A stretch of 64,000 nt of DNA from Bacteroidota bacterium. Its GTDB lineage: Bacteria > Bacteroidota > Bacteroidia > Chitinophagales > Chitinophagaceae. Shown in pieces: positions 17,460 through 26,566 of the stretch. Below the pieces are notes generated by a model that was given only the letters and a program-made list of their open reading frames with translations, made no database searches and was not told where the DNA came from. The stretch is taken from NCBI GenBank assembly GCA_016866355.1, contig VGMN01000005.1:62001-126000 (forward strand), given 5' to 3'. A program made the translations under genes and the position numbers. Within the stretch, counting starts at the first letter, position 1; every line of letters begins with the position of its first letter.

Positions 17460-19436
17460 TTATTTATAACTACGTTGAGAAGGCTTAGCCACTTCAAATT
17501 GAAGTGCTTCTTTGTGTAGCTGCCATTGGCTATCTCCTTGATACTCCCAAGCAGCTACATAGGCGTAATCCACATCATCTCTTTTTGCTTCGCCCTCTTC
17601 TGTTTGACTCTCCTCTCTGAAGTGTCCGCCACAACTTTCTTTTCTGTCTAACGCATCTTGACACATCAATTCTCCCAATTCAATAAAATCAGCTACACGA
17701 CCAGCTTTGTCTAGCTCAGGATTCATTTGATCGCTACCACCGGGAATTCGAACATCAGACCAGAATTCTGCTTTTAATTGACGAATTGCAGAGATGGCCT
17801 CTTTCAAGCCCTTTTCGTCCCTTGCCATTCCGCATTTATCCCACATGATTCTTCCTAATCGCTTATGAAAACTTTCCACTGTTTGTTTTCCCTGAATGGA
17901 AAGTAGTTGATTGATTCGTGCTGCTGCCTTTTGCTCGGCCTCTTCAAATGCCGGATGTGATGTGGATATGGGCTTTGTTGCTATTTCATCAGCTAAATAA
18001 TTGCCGATGGTGTAAGGAACCACAAAATAGCCATCTGCTAATCCTTGCATCAGTGCAGAAGCACCTAAACGATTAGCCCCATGATCACTAAAATTGGCTT
18101 CTCCTAATGCGTACAATCCTTTTACAGAGGTCATGAGTTCGTAATCCACCCATAAGCCTCCCATCGTATAGTGAACAGCAGGATAAATACGCATTGGCAC
18201 CTCGTAAGGATTTTCACCCGTGATCTTTTCATACATATCAAAAAGGTTTCCATATTCCTCCTTGACCACTTCATTACCTAGTTTGATAAGCGTATTAGTA
18301 TCTGGATTTGCAATACCAAGTTTGTTAGCTTCGGCTTTGCCATACTTGTTAATCAAGTTGAATTTGAAATCCAAGTAAACAGCTTGCCCTGTAGTCCCTA
18401 CTCCATAACCCGCATCACATCGCTCTTTAGCAGCGCGTGAGGCCACATCACGCGGTACTAAATTTCCAAAAGCAGGGTATCTTCTCTCTAAGAAATAATC
18501 TCTTTCCTCCTCTGGTATATCGTTAGGAGCTCGCTTATCCCCCTTAAGAGCTGGCACCCAAATTCGTCCATCATTACGTAGTGACTCTGACATCAATGTT
18601 AATTTGGATTGATGGTCTCCACTAACGGGTATACAGGTAGGATGAATTTGTGTAAAGCAAGGATTTCCAAAATAAGCTCCTTTCTTATGCGCTTTCCAGG
18701 CTGCAGTTACATTACTTCCCATCGCATTCGTAGAGAGATAAAACACATTACCATAACCTCCTGTGCACAATAAAACGGCATGTGCAAAATGTCTCTCTAG
18801 TTGTCCCGTAACTAAATTACGGCAAATAATTCCACGCGCTTTTCCATCAATGACAACTACGTCTAACATTTCATGACGCGTATACATCTTTACTTTTCCT
18901 AAAGCCACCTGCCTTTCCAAGGCTTGATAGGCGCCAATCAATAATTGTTGTCCAGTTTGACCCGCTGCATAAAAAGTTCTTTTAACCTGCGTTCCGCCAA
19001 ATGATCGATTATTCAATAAACCGCCATATTCGCGTGCAAATGGTACACCTTGTGCAACACACTGATCAATGATATTTACGCTAACCTCTGCTAAACGATG
19101 CACATTTGCTTCACGGGCACGGTAGTCCCCTCCCTTGATTGTATCATAAAACAGTCGGAAAACAGAATCTCCATCATTCTGATAATTCTTAGCCGCATTT
19201 ATTCCACCTTGTGCAGCAATAGAGTGGGCCCTTCTTGGGGAGTCCTGAAAACAAAAAGCTTTTACCTGATAACCTAGTTCTCCCAGTGAAGCTGCTGCAG
19301 AGGCACCCGCAAGTCCGGTTCCCACAACAATGACTTCAAGCTTTCTTTTATTAGCCGGATTCACCAACTTACAGTGCCCTTTGTAATCAGTCCATTTGTG
19401 TTCAAGTGGGCCTGCTGGTATTTTGGAATCAATCAT
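17460..19436 (-). CDS. sdhA: Succinate dehydrogenase/fumarate reductase flavoprotein subunit
   Basis: Catalytic subunit of complex II, oxidising succinate to fumarate (or the reverse) with covalently bound FAD. The dinucleotide-binding fold has GTGLAG at residues 39-44. His71 in [10 protein letters not shown] is the expected site of covalent FAD attachment. Further on come the substrate and capping-domain motifs HPTCIP and the helix with [10 protein letters not shown]. The 658-residue length fits the large type found with single-subunit five-helix cytochromes. It lies between sdhC (24 bases upstream) and sdhB (29 bases downstream). Confidence 0.97.
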   Translation of the reverse strand: MIDSKIPAGPLEHKWTDYKGHCKLVNPANKRKLEVIVVGTGLAGASAAASLGELGYQVKAFCFQDSPRRAHSIAAQGGINAAKNYQNDGDSVFRLFYDTIKGGDYRAREANVHRLAEVSVNIIDQCVAQGVPFAREYGGLLNNRSFGGTQVKRTFYAAGQTGQQLLIGAYQALERQVALGKVKMYTRHEMLDVVVIDGKARGIICRNLVTGQLERHFAHAVLLCTGGYGNVFYLSTNAMGSNVTAAWKAHKKGAYFGNPCFTQIHPTCIPVSGDHQSKLTLMSESLRNDGRIWVPALKGDKRAPNDIPEEERDYFLERRYPAFGNLVPRDVASRAAKERCDAGYGVGTTGQAVYLDFKFNLINKYGKAEANKLGIANPDTNTLIKLGNEVVKEEYGNLFDMYEKITGENPYEVPMRIYPAVHYTMGGLWVDYELMTSVKGLYALGEANFSDHGANRLGASALMQGLADGYFVVPYTIGNYLADEIATKPISTSHPAFEEAEQKAAARINQLLSIQGKQTVESFHKRLGRIMWDKCGMARDEKGLKEAISAIRQLKAEFWSDVRIPGGSDQMNPELDKAGRVADFIELGELMCQDALDRKESCGGHFREESQTEEGEAKRDDVDYAYVAAWEYQGDSQWQLHKEALQFEVAKPSQRSYK

Positions 19437-19460
19437 AGAAAAATATTACTAGATTAAAAA

Positions 19461-20147
19461 TTATTTTACCCAACCTGCGTACATACTAATTGGCATTAAT
19501 GCAAATGCCAGTGAAACCACTATTGAAAAAAACATTCCGGCATTTTCTATAATTTTCAAATACCTAGGATTACTAACCCCCAAAGTTCTAAATGCACTTT
19601 GAAATCCATGCATTAAATGCCAAGCTAGAGAAAGACAGCCAATGGAGTAGAGAACCACTACGGGTAAATTACCTTGAAATACATTCAACATTTCACCATA
19701 CAAATTGTGATACTCTTTACCATCAATAAGAACTGGCTCCAAACCTGTAATCCTACTTGGCACCCAGAAATGAGCTAGATGCATGACCAAAAAAAGAAAC
19801 AGCAAGGTTCCGAGTATACCCATACTACGGCTATACCACTTACTACCTTTATTTCCCAAAGATACCGCATAGCCCTTTTTTCTAGCAGCACGATTACTAA
19901 GCTCCAGCGACCACCCTTGGAAAATATGAAGAATAAACCCTGCAAAGAGACCTATTTCTAATAAACGAGGAACAACATTGGCTCCCATAAAATGGGCTGC
20001 CTTATTGAACATTACTCCACCGTCCATTGCCCAAATACAGGCATTCAATCCTACGTGTACAATTAGGAACAGAATCAAAAAGATTCCTGTCAACCCCATA
20101 GTCCATTTCCTACCCACAGAGGAATTGAACAATGCAGACCATTTCAT
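19461..20147 (-). CDS. sdhC: Succinate dehydrogenase cytochrome b558-type membrane subunit
   Basis: Membrane anchor of complex II that binds haem b and exchanges electrons with menaquinone. It has 228 residues with five predicted transmembrane helices and histidines placed as haem ligands (LIVHVGL, MHLAHFW, AWHLMHGFQ). This is the B-type single anchor rather than separate SdhC and SdhD. First gene of the operon, with an exact -7 box 54 bases upstream. Confidence 0.94.
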   Translation of the reverse strand: MKWSALFNSSVGRKWTMGLTGIFLILFLIVHVGLNACIWAMDGGVMFNKAAHFMGANVVPRLLEIGLFAGFILHIFQGWSLELSNRAARKKGYAVSLGNKGSKWYSRSMGILGTLLFLFLVMHLAHFWVPSRITGLEPVLIDGKEYHNLYGEMLNVFQGNLPVVVLYSIGCLSLAWHLMHGFQSAFRTLGVSNPRYLKIIENAGMFFSIVVSLAFALMPISMYAGWVK

Positions 20148-20201
20148 CGGCTAGAAATTATAAGGTTAGCGATAGTAAAATTCAAGCAATTCTTCAGGTT
20201 G

Positions 20202-20209
20202 CAAAATTA
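20202..20209 (-). promoter_or_regulatory. -7 box (minus strand TAATTTTG) for sdhCAB
   Basis: CAAAATTA on the plus strand, an exact TAnnTTTG on the minus strand, 54 bases before the sdhC start. Confidence 0.55.
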
Positions 20210-20265
20210 ACAAGCCACCGGTAAAAAATGGCAAAGAATTTTGTAAAAAACGCTCTTTTTCAACT

Positions 20266-20841
20266 TTATAGATCAGCACCTGGAAGAGAGTACGCCAAGA
20301 CTATGCCCACTTTTTTGAAAAGGTGAAAAGGCTTGTAGATACGCCAATCTTTCAGGGTGATTAAGGGCAAATATCGATTAAGACCCGCTTGTTGAAATTC
20401 CAGGGAGCTGGAGACCGAAAGATTCAAACAGACGGCCCAACCTCCTCTTTCACTCAATTCTTCCTTCCATTCCTCATAATAATCAGTGCCATCAAAATGG
20501 AAATTCAAAACATTTTCGCCTATCAAGATAAAGTGCAAGATCCCCTGCTCCATAAATTTTTCAAGTACTTCTCTTTTCAACTGCATGATATCATTTTCTA
20601 ATGCATCATTCCATTCTCCCAGCAACTCAATCACTATATAACGCTCCTCATAATCTGCCATCAATACCTTTAAATAAAGGGTCCTACTTCCAAACTCGTC
20701 CCATTGTGGATGAATGTAGTAGTTATAGACTGTTTGCGAGAACTCAAACTCAGAATACGTTCTACCATGAAAGGGAGAATTTGGGTCCTGTTCACTACAA
20801 TAGATGTGCTGCCAATTATAAAATGGCTCCAACGTATGCAT
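20266..20841 (-). CDS. Uncharacterised cytoplasmic protein, third gene of the murQ operon
   Basis: I do not recognise this 191-residue protein. It has no signal peptide or transmembrane helix, is rich in aromatic and acidic residues, and appears to be mixed alpha/beta. Visible segments include an acidic helix around residues 72-95 (IVIELLGEWNDALENDIM) and a Trp-rich stretch near 125-135. It starts nine bases after murQ, so it is very probably in the same operon as the amino-sugar kinase and etherase. A role in amino-sugar recycling is only suggested by that position. It is long and well formed enough to be a real gene. Confidence 0.75.
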   Translation of the reverse strand: MHTLEPFYNWQHIYCSEQDPNSPFHGRTYSEFEFSQTVYNYYIHPQWDEFGSRTLYLKVLMADYEERYIVIELLGEWNDALENDIMQLKREVLEKFMEQGILHFILIGENVLNFHFDGTDYYEEWKEELSERGGWAVCLNLSVSSSLEFQQAGLNRYLPLITLKDWRIYKPFHLFKKVGIVLAYSLPGADL

Positions 20842-20850
20842 GCGAAATAG

Positions 20851-21660
20851 TTATAGAAGCGCTAACGCTTTTTTGACACTTCCTGCTTTAAGCAAAAGTT
20901 CCTTAGCCAACTCATAAGACTCAAGTTTAGCTTTTTCCATCAACATCTTGGTCCCTCTATCCACTAACTTTTCATTAGTAAGCTGCATGTTGACCATCTT
21001 ATTATCTTCTACCCTGCCTAATTGAATCATCACCGATGTAGAGATCATATTAAGTACTAGTTTCTGTGCAGTTCCACTTTTCATGCGTGTACTTCCCGTT
21101 ACAAACTCAGGCCCTACTACCACTTCAATGGGATAATCAGCAGCTGCACTTAAAGGGGATTGAGGATTACAACAAATACTACCTGTTACGATTCCATTTT
21201 GGCGACAATGCTGCAATGCCCCAATAACATATGGCGTAGTTCCACTTGCGGCTATTCCTATTACAACATCTTGAACTGTTAAAGCATGTGTATTCAAGTC
21301 CATCCATCCTTGCTCCCAACTATCTTCGGCATTTTCCACCGCCTTTGTTATGGCTTGTTCGCCTCCGGCAATAATACCAATCACCAAACCGGGTGGAACG
21401 CCATAAGTAGGTGGACATTCACTTGCATCTACAATACCCAATCTACCACTGGTGCCTGCCCCGATATAAAATAAGCGTCCCCCCATGAGCATTTTATCAG
21501 CAATCACTTCAACCAGTTTTTCAATTTGGGGAATAGCATTGGCAACCACGGTAGGGACTTTTTGATCCTCTTGATTGATCAGTGTCAACAATTGGCTGAC
21601 AGACATCTTTTCCAAGTGCCGATACAAACTGCTTTTCTCCGTTATACGTTCAAAACTCAT
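20851..21660 (-). CDS. murQ: N-acetylmuramic acid 6-phosphate etherase
   Basis: Cytoplasmic lyase that splits D-lactate from MurNAc-6-phosphate to give GlcNAc-6-phosphate during peptidoglycan recycling. The sugar-isomerase (SIS) fold is shown by GAGTSGRLG (68-75), and the expected catalytic acids are Glu81 in ASECPP and Glu112 in NAEDSWEQG, matching Glu83 and Glu114 of the E. coli enzyme with a two-residue shift. At 269 residues it is slightly shorter than E. coli MurQ (298). One base separates it from the upstream kinase and nine from the downstream unknown gene. Confidence 0.95.
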   Translation of the reverse strand: MSFERITEKSSLYRHLEKMSVSQLLTLINQEDQKVPTVVANAIPQIEKLVEVIADKMLMGGRLFYIGAGTSGRLGIVDASECPPTYGVPPGLVIGIIAGGEQAITKAVENAEDSWEQGWMDLNTHALTVQDVVIGIAASGTTPYVIGALQHCRQNGIVTGSICCNPQSPLSAAADYPIEVVVGPEFVTGSTRMKSGTAQKLVLNMISTSVMIQLGRVEDNKMVNMQLTNEKLVDRGTKMLMEKAKLESYELAKELLLKAGSVKKALALL

Positions 21661-21661
21661 A

Positions 21662-22507
21662 CTACTTTGAATGATAGGTTATCAATCCTTGCATGGGATT
21701 ACGAAGTATGCTACCCAACTCAAATTCATAATGCTCACATAATTGCTTCACAACATCTCTAAATACAAAGGAAACTCCACCGGTGAAATGTAAGGGAAAT
21801 TTCCAAACTTCCGTATATCTACATAGGTGTTGGAAGAAAAAATCATTGATTCCATCCTCCAGAATATTTTCGATCATATAATGACCCCTATTTTCTGCCA
21901 AAAATGTAGTGAAAGACGCCAAGTACCTATTAGGAAGTGGCTTCTTATAAACACTTTCCAAAATTTCAGCCGGTGAAGTAGTAAAACTCAAATCAAATCG
22001 ACCCCTGAGTTCCTCATCAAAAATTCCATAGAGATAATACTGAATCACTTTTTTTCCCAAGTATGCGCCACTTCCCTCATCACCCAACACATATCCTAGC
22101 CCAGGACTGTTTCTTGCTATTTTTTTACCATTGTAATAGCAAGAATTTGAGCCTGTTCCTAAAATACAAGCAATCCCTTTTTCCTTGCCACATAGCGCAC
22201 GTGCAGCACCCATAAGATCATGCGTTACCTCAATGTTAGCGGCAGGAAATAGAAGCGAAAGTGCTTTAGATACAATTTTAGCATTAGCTGGATTTGCGCA
22301 CCCTGTACCATAGTAAAAAACTTCCTGGATAGCTACTTTTTTTAATCTTGGCAATAACTCTTGCTGCAATAATGAAATAACTTCAGCTGTACTTAAGAAA
22401 TAAGGGCTTATCCCAGCGGTTAACAGCTTACGCTTACTAGATCCCTCTAGGAGACACCACTCGGTTTTTGTAGCTCCACTATCTGCGATCAATTTTACAG
22501 TAGCCAT
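21662..22507 (-). CDS. BadF/BadG-type amino-sugar kinase (probable GlcNAc/MurNAc kinase)
   Basis: ASKHA-fold ATPase predicted to phosphorylate N-acetylglucosamine or N-acetylmuramic acid. The phosphate-1 motif DSGATKTEW is at residues 8-16, and a glycine-rich phosphate-2 region (CILGTGSNSC, about 114-123) and GDEGSGAYLG (about 143-152) follow, as in this family. It heads an operon with murQ one base downstream, which points to MurNAc or GlcNAc from peptidoglycan turnover as substrate. Which sugar is used cannot be decided from the sequence. No exact -7 box is seen upstream. Confidence 0.87.
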   Translation of the reverse strand: MATVKLIADSGATKTEWCLLEGSSKRKLLTAGISPYFLSTAEVISLLQQELLPRLKKVAIQEVFYYGTGCANPANAKIVSKALSLLFPAANIEVTHDLMGAARALCGKEKGIACILGTGSNSCYYNGKKIARNSPGLGYVLGDEGSGAYLGKKVIQYYLYGIFDEELRGRFDLSFTTSPAEILESVYKKPLPNRYLASFTTFLAENRGHYMIENILEDGINDFFFQHLCRYTEVWKFPLHFTGGVSFVFRDVVKQLCEHYEFELGSILRNPMQGLITYHSK

Positions 22508-22579
22508 TGTTCAACCAACACAAAATAGGTTCAAAACAAATAAGTTAACTTGCACAAGTTACGCAAAATATAGGCCTGA

Positions 22580-24112
22580 ATGGGAAATAAAAAAAGGGAT
22601 ACGGCACTACCAACAATCATTGCTATTGCACTTATACTATTTCTCTTTGCAAGTCAATTATTTTTCCCTGGATCCAAATTATTTGGACATAATAAGCAAT
22701 CTACATTTCAGCAGGTACTATCATTAATTGATAGTAAATATGTAGATGCGGTCAACCTTGACAGCCTAACGTCTACTGCCGTTGAGGAACTCCTTGAAAA
22801 ATTAGACCCCCACTCTAGTTATTTTAACTCCGAAGAAGTAGCTGCATCTACGGAATTACTACGCGGACATTTTGAAGGCATCGGTGTTGAGTTTAGTCTC
22901 TTTCATGATACAGCAACTATTACCTATGTGATTCCTAATGGCCCCGGAGAAAAAGCGGGTCTTCAATCAGGCGATCAATTGTTACGCGCAAACAGTTTTT
23001 CACTTACTGGAAAAAGCGTATCAACAGACTCCATTCGATTACTCGTCATGGGAGAGAGAAATTCATGGGTTGAGCTAGCCGTATTTAGAAATCAACAAAC
23101 AGTAAAAATAAAAGTACAACGCGATCGTATACTATTACCAGCAATTAGTGCTGCCTATTTGATAGAACCTCATACCGGCTACATACGCTTAGCGCGTTTT
23201 TCAGAAAGCAGCTATGAGGAGTTTATGCAAGCTGTAGAGCAATTAAAGAAACAAGGAGCACAACAACTTGTGTTAGACCTGAGAGGTAATGGAGGAGGCT
23301 TATTAGCGGAAGCAGTGGACATAGCAGATGAATTTCTTGACCAGGATAAGTTGATTGTTTACACAGAGGGACAAAAAATTGGCAAACAGGAATTTCGATC
23401 TCGAAGACCTGGACAATTTGAAAAAGGAAAAGTGGTGCTTTTAATCGATACGTTTTCTGCCAGTGCCAGTGAAGTACTTGCAGGAGCCATTCAAGATTGG
23501 TGCCGAGGTAAAATAATAGGACAAACCTCCTATGGCAAGGGATTAGTGCAAGAAGAATATCAACTTAATTCAGGTGCCGCGCTACGACTCACAGTAGCGA
23601 GATACTACACCCCACTAGGCAGATGCATACAATTACCCTATAAGGCGGAGGATACTTTACGCAACAACCGTTATTTTATCAACCCATGCGGTGACACCTT
23701 AAAAGAAGAAAATGGTATCGCACCCCAAATAAGAACCGCACACAATCATGACTCCTCATTGCTTACATCAGTACCACTTTTAAAGGCAATACCTTTACTT
23801 AATAAATTCTCCTTTCAAATTTATCAGGAGTATTTTGCAAAAATTAATGTTAAAAGTACCCCCTTGTCCTTGCTAGCTGATACACTGTTGATCAAAGAAA
23901 TCTGGAATAAATGGGTACGCATTGAGAACGGGTCAAGCGCAACACGATCAAACTATACTGCTACAGAAAAGGTATTTTTAATAGAAAGAATCGTAGCTAC
24001 TATCGCAAGATACAAATGGAGAGATAATGGTTATTTTCAGATTTTGAACGCTAACGACAACACTATTCGCATAGCATTAGAATCAATCAATAGCAATGGA
24101 TATAAAAAATAA
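22580..24112 (+). CDS. S41 family C-terminal processing peptidase (CtpA type)
   Basis: Envelope serine protease that trims or degrades proteins from their C-terminus. One N-terminal membrane anchor (about 11-29), an N-terminal helical part, a PDZ domain at about 88-180, and the S41 catalytic domain at about 190-340. The expected Ser-Lys dyad is Ser295 (FSASASE) and Lys320 (TSYGKGLVQ), 25 residues apart as in other family members. The last 130 residues have no motif that I know. It overlaps the next gene by 17 bases in another frame, so the two are coupled. A second, larger S41 protease lies 2.5 kb away on the other strand. Confidence 0.92.
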   Translation: MGNKKRDTALPTIIAIALILFLFASQLFFPGSKLFGHNKQSTFQQVLSLIDSKYVDAVNLDSLTSTAVEELLEKLDPHSSYFNSEEVAASTELLRGHFEGIGVEFSLFHDTATITYVIPNGPGEKAGLQSGDQLLRANSFSLTGKSVSTDSIRLLVMGERNSWVELAVFRNQQTVKIKVQRDRILLPAISAAYLIEPHTGYIRLARFSESSYEEFMQAVEQLKKQGAQQLVLDLRGNGGGLLAEAVDIADEFLDQDKLIVYTEGQKIGKQEFRSRRPGQFEKGKVVLLIDTFSASASEVLAGAIQDWCRGKIIGQTSYGKGLVQEEYQLNSGAALRLTVARYYTPLGRCIQLPYKAEDTLRNNRYFINPCGDTLKEENGIAPQIRTAHNHDSSLLTSVPLLKAIPLLNKFSFQIYQEYFAKINVKSTPLSLLADTLLIKEIWNKWVRIENGSSATRSNYTATEKVFLIERIVATIARYKWRDNGYFQILNANDNTIRIALESINSNGYKK

Positions 24113-25457
24113 CATCCTGGAAACTATAGGGAATACGCCGCTTATTCGCCTTAATAAAATAACTAGTGAGATGCCTTGCGAAGTCCTGGCAAAAGTTGAC
24201 TACTTTAATCCCGGTAACTCTATCAAAGACAGGATGGCGTTAAAGATGGTAGAGGTTGCCGAGCAGGACGGGCGTTTAAAGCCTGGTGGCACCATTATAG
24301 AAGGAACTAGTGGCAATACGGGCATGGGGTTAGCACTGGCTGCAGTAGTGAAAGGATATAAATGCATTTTTGTAACCACCGATAAACAATCAAAAGAAAA
24401 AGTTGATATTCTAAAAGCAGTAGGTGCAGAAGTTATCGTTTGCCCAACCAACGTATTACCGGAAGACCCCCGGAGTTATTATAGTGTTGCGGCTCGTTTA
24501 GCTAAAGAAATTCCAAATTCCTGTCATATGAATCAATATGACAATCTAGCTAATAGACAGGCCCACTACGAGTCTACCGGACCAGAAATCTGGAGTCAAA
24601 CAGATGGGAAAATAACGCATCTGATTTGTACAGCAGGTACGGGGGGAACCATAACGGGAACCGCGCAATATCTTAAGGAGAAAAACCCCTCTATTCAGAT
24701 TTGGGCTATAGATGTTTATGGATCCTTGCTCACCCATTACTTTAGAACAGGTCAAATTGATATGAACGAAGTAAAACCGTATGTGAGTGAGGGATTCGGA
24801 GAAGACTTTGTTCCAAAGAATTATGACATGCAATTTATTGATCACTTTGAACAAGTGACTGATAAAGATGGCGCCATCATGGCTAGGAGGTTAGCAAAAG
24901 AAGAGGGTCTATTCTGTGGATTTAGTGCAGGAAGTTGTTTGCAAGGTTTATTTCAATTAAAAAGCAAACTTAAAAAAGGCGATTTGCCTGTTTGTATCTT
25001 ACATGACCATGGCAGCCGCTATGTAGGAAAAATTTACAATGATCAATGGATGATGGAACGTGGATTTCTGGATGTAAAAACCATACGAGAAATTATCCGA
25101 AGTAGAGGTGCTAAAAAATTGATAACCGTTACGCAGCAACACACCGTATCCGAGGCGGTTGAGCTGATGAAAAAGTATGACATTGAACAAATTCCCGTCA
25201 TGGAACAGGAGCAACCTATTGGTGCCATAAGTCAATATGGGCTTTTTAAAAAAATATTCGCGGATCCAGATTTAAAAAATGCCTCGATTAAAGCTGTAAT
25301 GGAAAATGGATTTCCCCTTGTACCCTTTGATAGTCCTCTAGAGAAACTCACGCAATACATCAGCAAAGAAAATGGCGCTGTTTTAACGCGCGACGAGACT
25401 GGGGCCTATCATATAATCACAAAATATGATGTTATAGCTGCGTTAGGCAACGCTTAA
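24096..25457 (+). CDS. Cystathionine beta-synthase (PLP enzyme with C-terminal CBS pair)
   Basis: PLP-dependent enzyme joining homocysteine and serine to cystathionine, or acting as a cysteine synthase. Fold type II: the PLP lysine is Lys44 in NSIKDRMA, the phosphate cradle is GTSGNTGMG (about 71-79) and GTGGTITG (about 180-187). Two CBS domains follow at about 335-450, beginning with ITVTQQHTVSEAV. The CBS pair and 453-residue length favour cystathionine beta-synthase over CysK/CysM, which lack it; the regulatory ligand is unknown. Translation is probably coupled to the upstream protease by a 17-base overlap. Confidence 0.9.
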   Translation: MDIKNNILETIGNTPLIRLNKITSEMPCEVLAKVDYFNPGNSIKDRMALKMVEVAEQDGRLKPGGTIIEGTSGNTGMGLALAAVVKGYKCIFVTTDKQSKEKVDILKAVGAEVIVCPTNVLPEDPRSYYSVAARLAKEIPNSCHMNQYDNLANRQAHYESTGPEIWSQTDGKITHLICTAGTGGTITGTAQYLKEKNPSIQIWAIDVYGSLLTHYFRTGQIDMNEVKPYVSEGFGEDFVPKNYDMQFIDHFEQVTDKDGAIMARRLAKEEGLFCGFSAGSCLQGLFQLKSKLKKGDLPVCILHDHGSRYVGKIYNDQWMMERGFLDVKTIREIIRSRGAKKLITVTQQHTVSEAVELMKKYDIEQIPVMEQEQPIGAISQYGLFKKIFADPDLKNASIKAVMENGFPLVPFDSPLEKLTQYISKENGAVLTRDETGAYHIITKYDVIAALGNA

Positions 25458-25463
25458 AAAAAA

Positions 25464-25471
25464 TAGATTTG
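25464..25471 (+). promoter_or_regulatory. -7 box (TAGATTTG) for fbaA
   Basis: Exact TAnnTTTG match, 23 bases before the ATG at 25495. It separates the aldolase from the protease-CBS pair. Confidence 0.6.
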
Positions 25472-25494
25472 CAACAACTAAACTATCCTGTCCT

Positions 25495-26562
25495 ATGAAA
25501 AAATATCGTGCGGGCGTATTGCATGGTGAAGAATTAAAAGCCCTTTATCAAGATGCGATTGAGAATAATTTTGCCCTTCCTGCAGTTAATACCATTGGTA
25601 CAAATTCCATTAATGCCACCTTGGAGACTGCAGCGAAAGTGAATTCTCCAGTAATCATTCAGTTTTCAAATGGCGGAGCACAGTTTATAGCTGGAAAAGG
25701 CATGCCAAATGACCAACTACAGGGAAATATACAAGGGGGGATCTCTGGAGCGCTTCACGTGCACAATGTGGCAAAATACTATGGCGTACCAGTTATTCTA
25801 CACACCGATCATGCTGCAAAAAAATGGCTTCCTTGGATTAGCGGATTGCTAGATGCTGGTGAGACTTATTTTAAAGAAAAAGCCCAGCCACTTTTCAGCT
25901 CACACATGTTGGATTTAAGTGAAGAACCCATTGAAGAAAATATTGCAACTTCTGTCAATTATTTCAAACGAATGCAACCACTAGGCATGAGTATAGAAAT
26001 TGAATTAGGCGTGACTGGTGGAGAGGAAGATGGCGTAGATAATTCAGATGTTGAAAATTCAAAACTATATACGCAACCTTCTGAAGTTGCATACGCGTAT
26101 ACCGAGTTGAGTAAGGTGAGCCCTCTCTTCACGGTAGCTGCTGCATTCGGAAATGTTCATGGCGTTTACAAACCTGGAAATGTTGAATTAAGACCCATTA
26201 TTCTCAAAAACAGTCAGGACTATATACAACAACAATTCAAAACTGGATCAAAACCGGTTTATTTTGTATTTCATGGCGGAAGCGGTTCTCCACAAGAACA
26301 AATCCGTGAGGCCATTTCCTATGGCGCCATTAAAATGAATATTGACACAGATTTACAGTGGGCTTTTTGGGATGGCGTCCTGACAAATTACAAAAAGAAT
26401 GAAGCCTATTTGCAAGGACAATTAGGCAATCCAGAAGGAGATGACAAACCAAACAAAAAATACTACGATCCCAGAGTATGGTTACGTAAAGGAGAAGAAG
26501 CCTTTATCAAACGACTGGAAATTGCATTTGAGGATTTAAACTGTATTAACAGAAATGCTTGA
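25495..26562 (+). CDS. fbaA: Fructose-bisphosphate aldolase, class II
   Basis: Zinc-dependent glycolytic and gluconeogenic enzyme that splits fructose 1,6-bisphosphate into DHAP and glyceraldehyde 3-phosphate. It has 355 residues, as in E. coli FbaA (class IIA). Metal- and substrate-binding motifs seen: HTDHAAK (catalytic Asp and zinc His), IELGVTGGEEDGVDN, NVHGVYKPGNVEL, FHGGSGS and IKMNIDTDLQWAFW. It has its own promoter and ends four bases before the convergent protease gene, the two stop codons lying in the palindrome TGATTAATCA (26560-26569). Confidence 0.96.
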   Translation: MKKYRAGVLHGEELKALYQDAIENNFALPAVNTIGTNSINATLETAAKVNSPVIIQFSNGGAQFIAGKGMPNDQLQGNIQGGISGALHVHNVAKYYGVPVILHTDHAAKKWLPWISGLLDAGETYFKEKAQPLFSSHMLDLSEEPIEENIATSVNYFKRMQPLGMSIEIELGVTGGEEDGVDNSDVENSKLYTQPSEVAYAYTELSKVSPLFTVAAAFGNVHGVYKPGNVELRPIILKNSQDYIQQQFKTGSKPVYFVFHGGSGSPQEQIREAISYGAIKMNIDTDLQWAFWDGVLTNYKKNEAYLQGQLGNPEGDDKPNKKYYDPRVWLRKGEEAFIKRLEIAFEDLNCINRNA

Positions 26563-26566
26563 TTAA

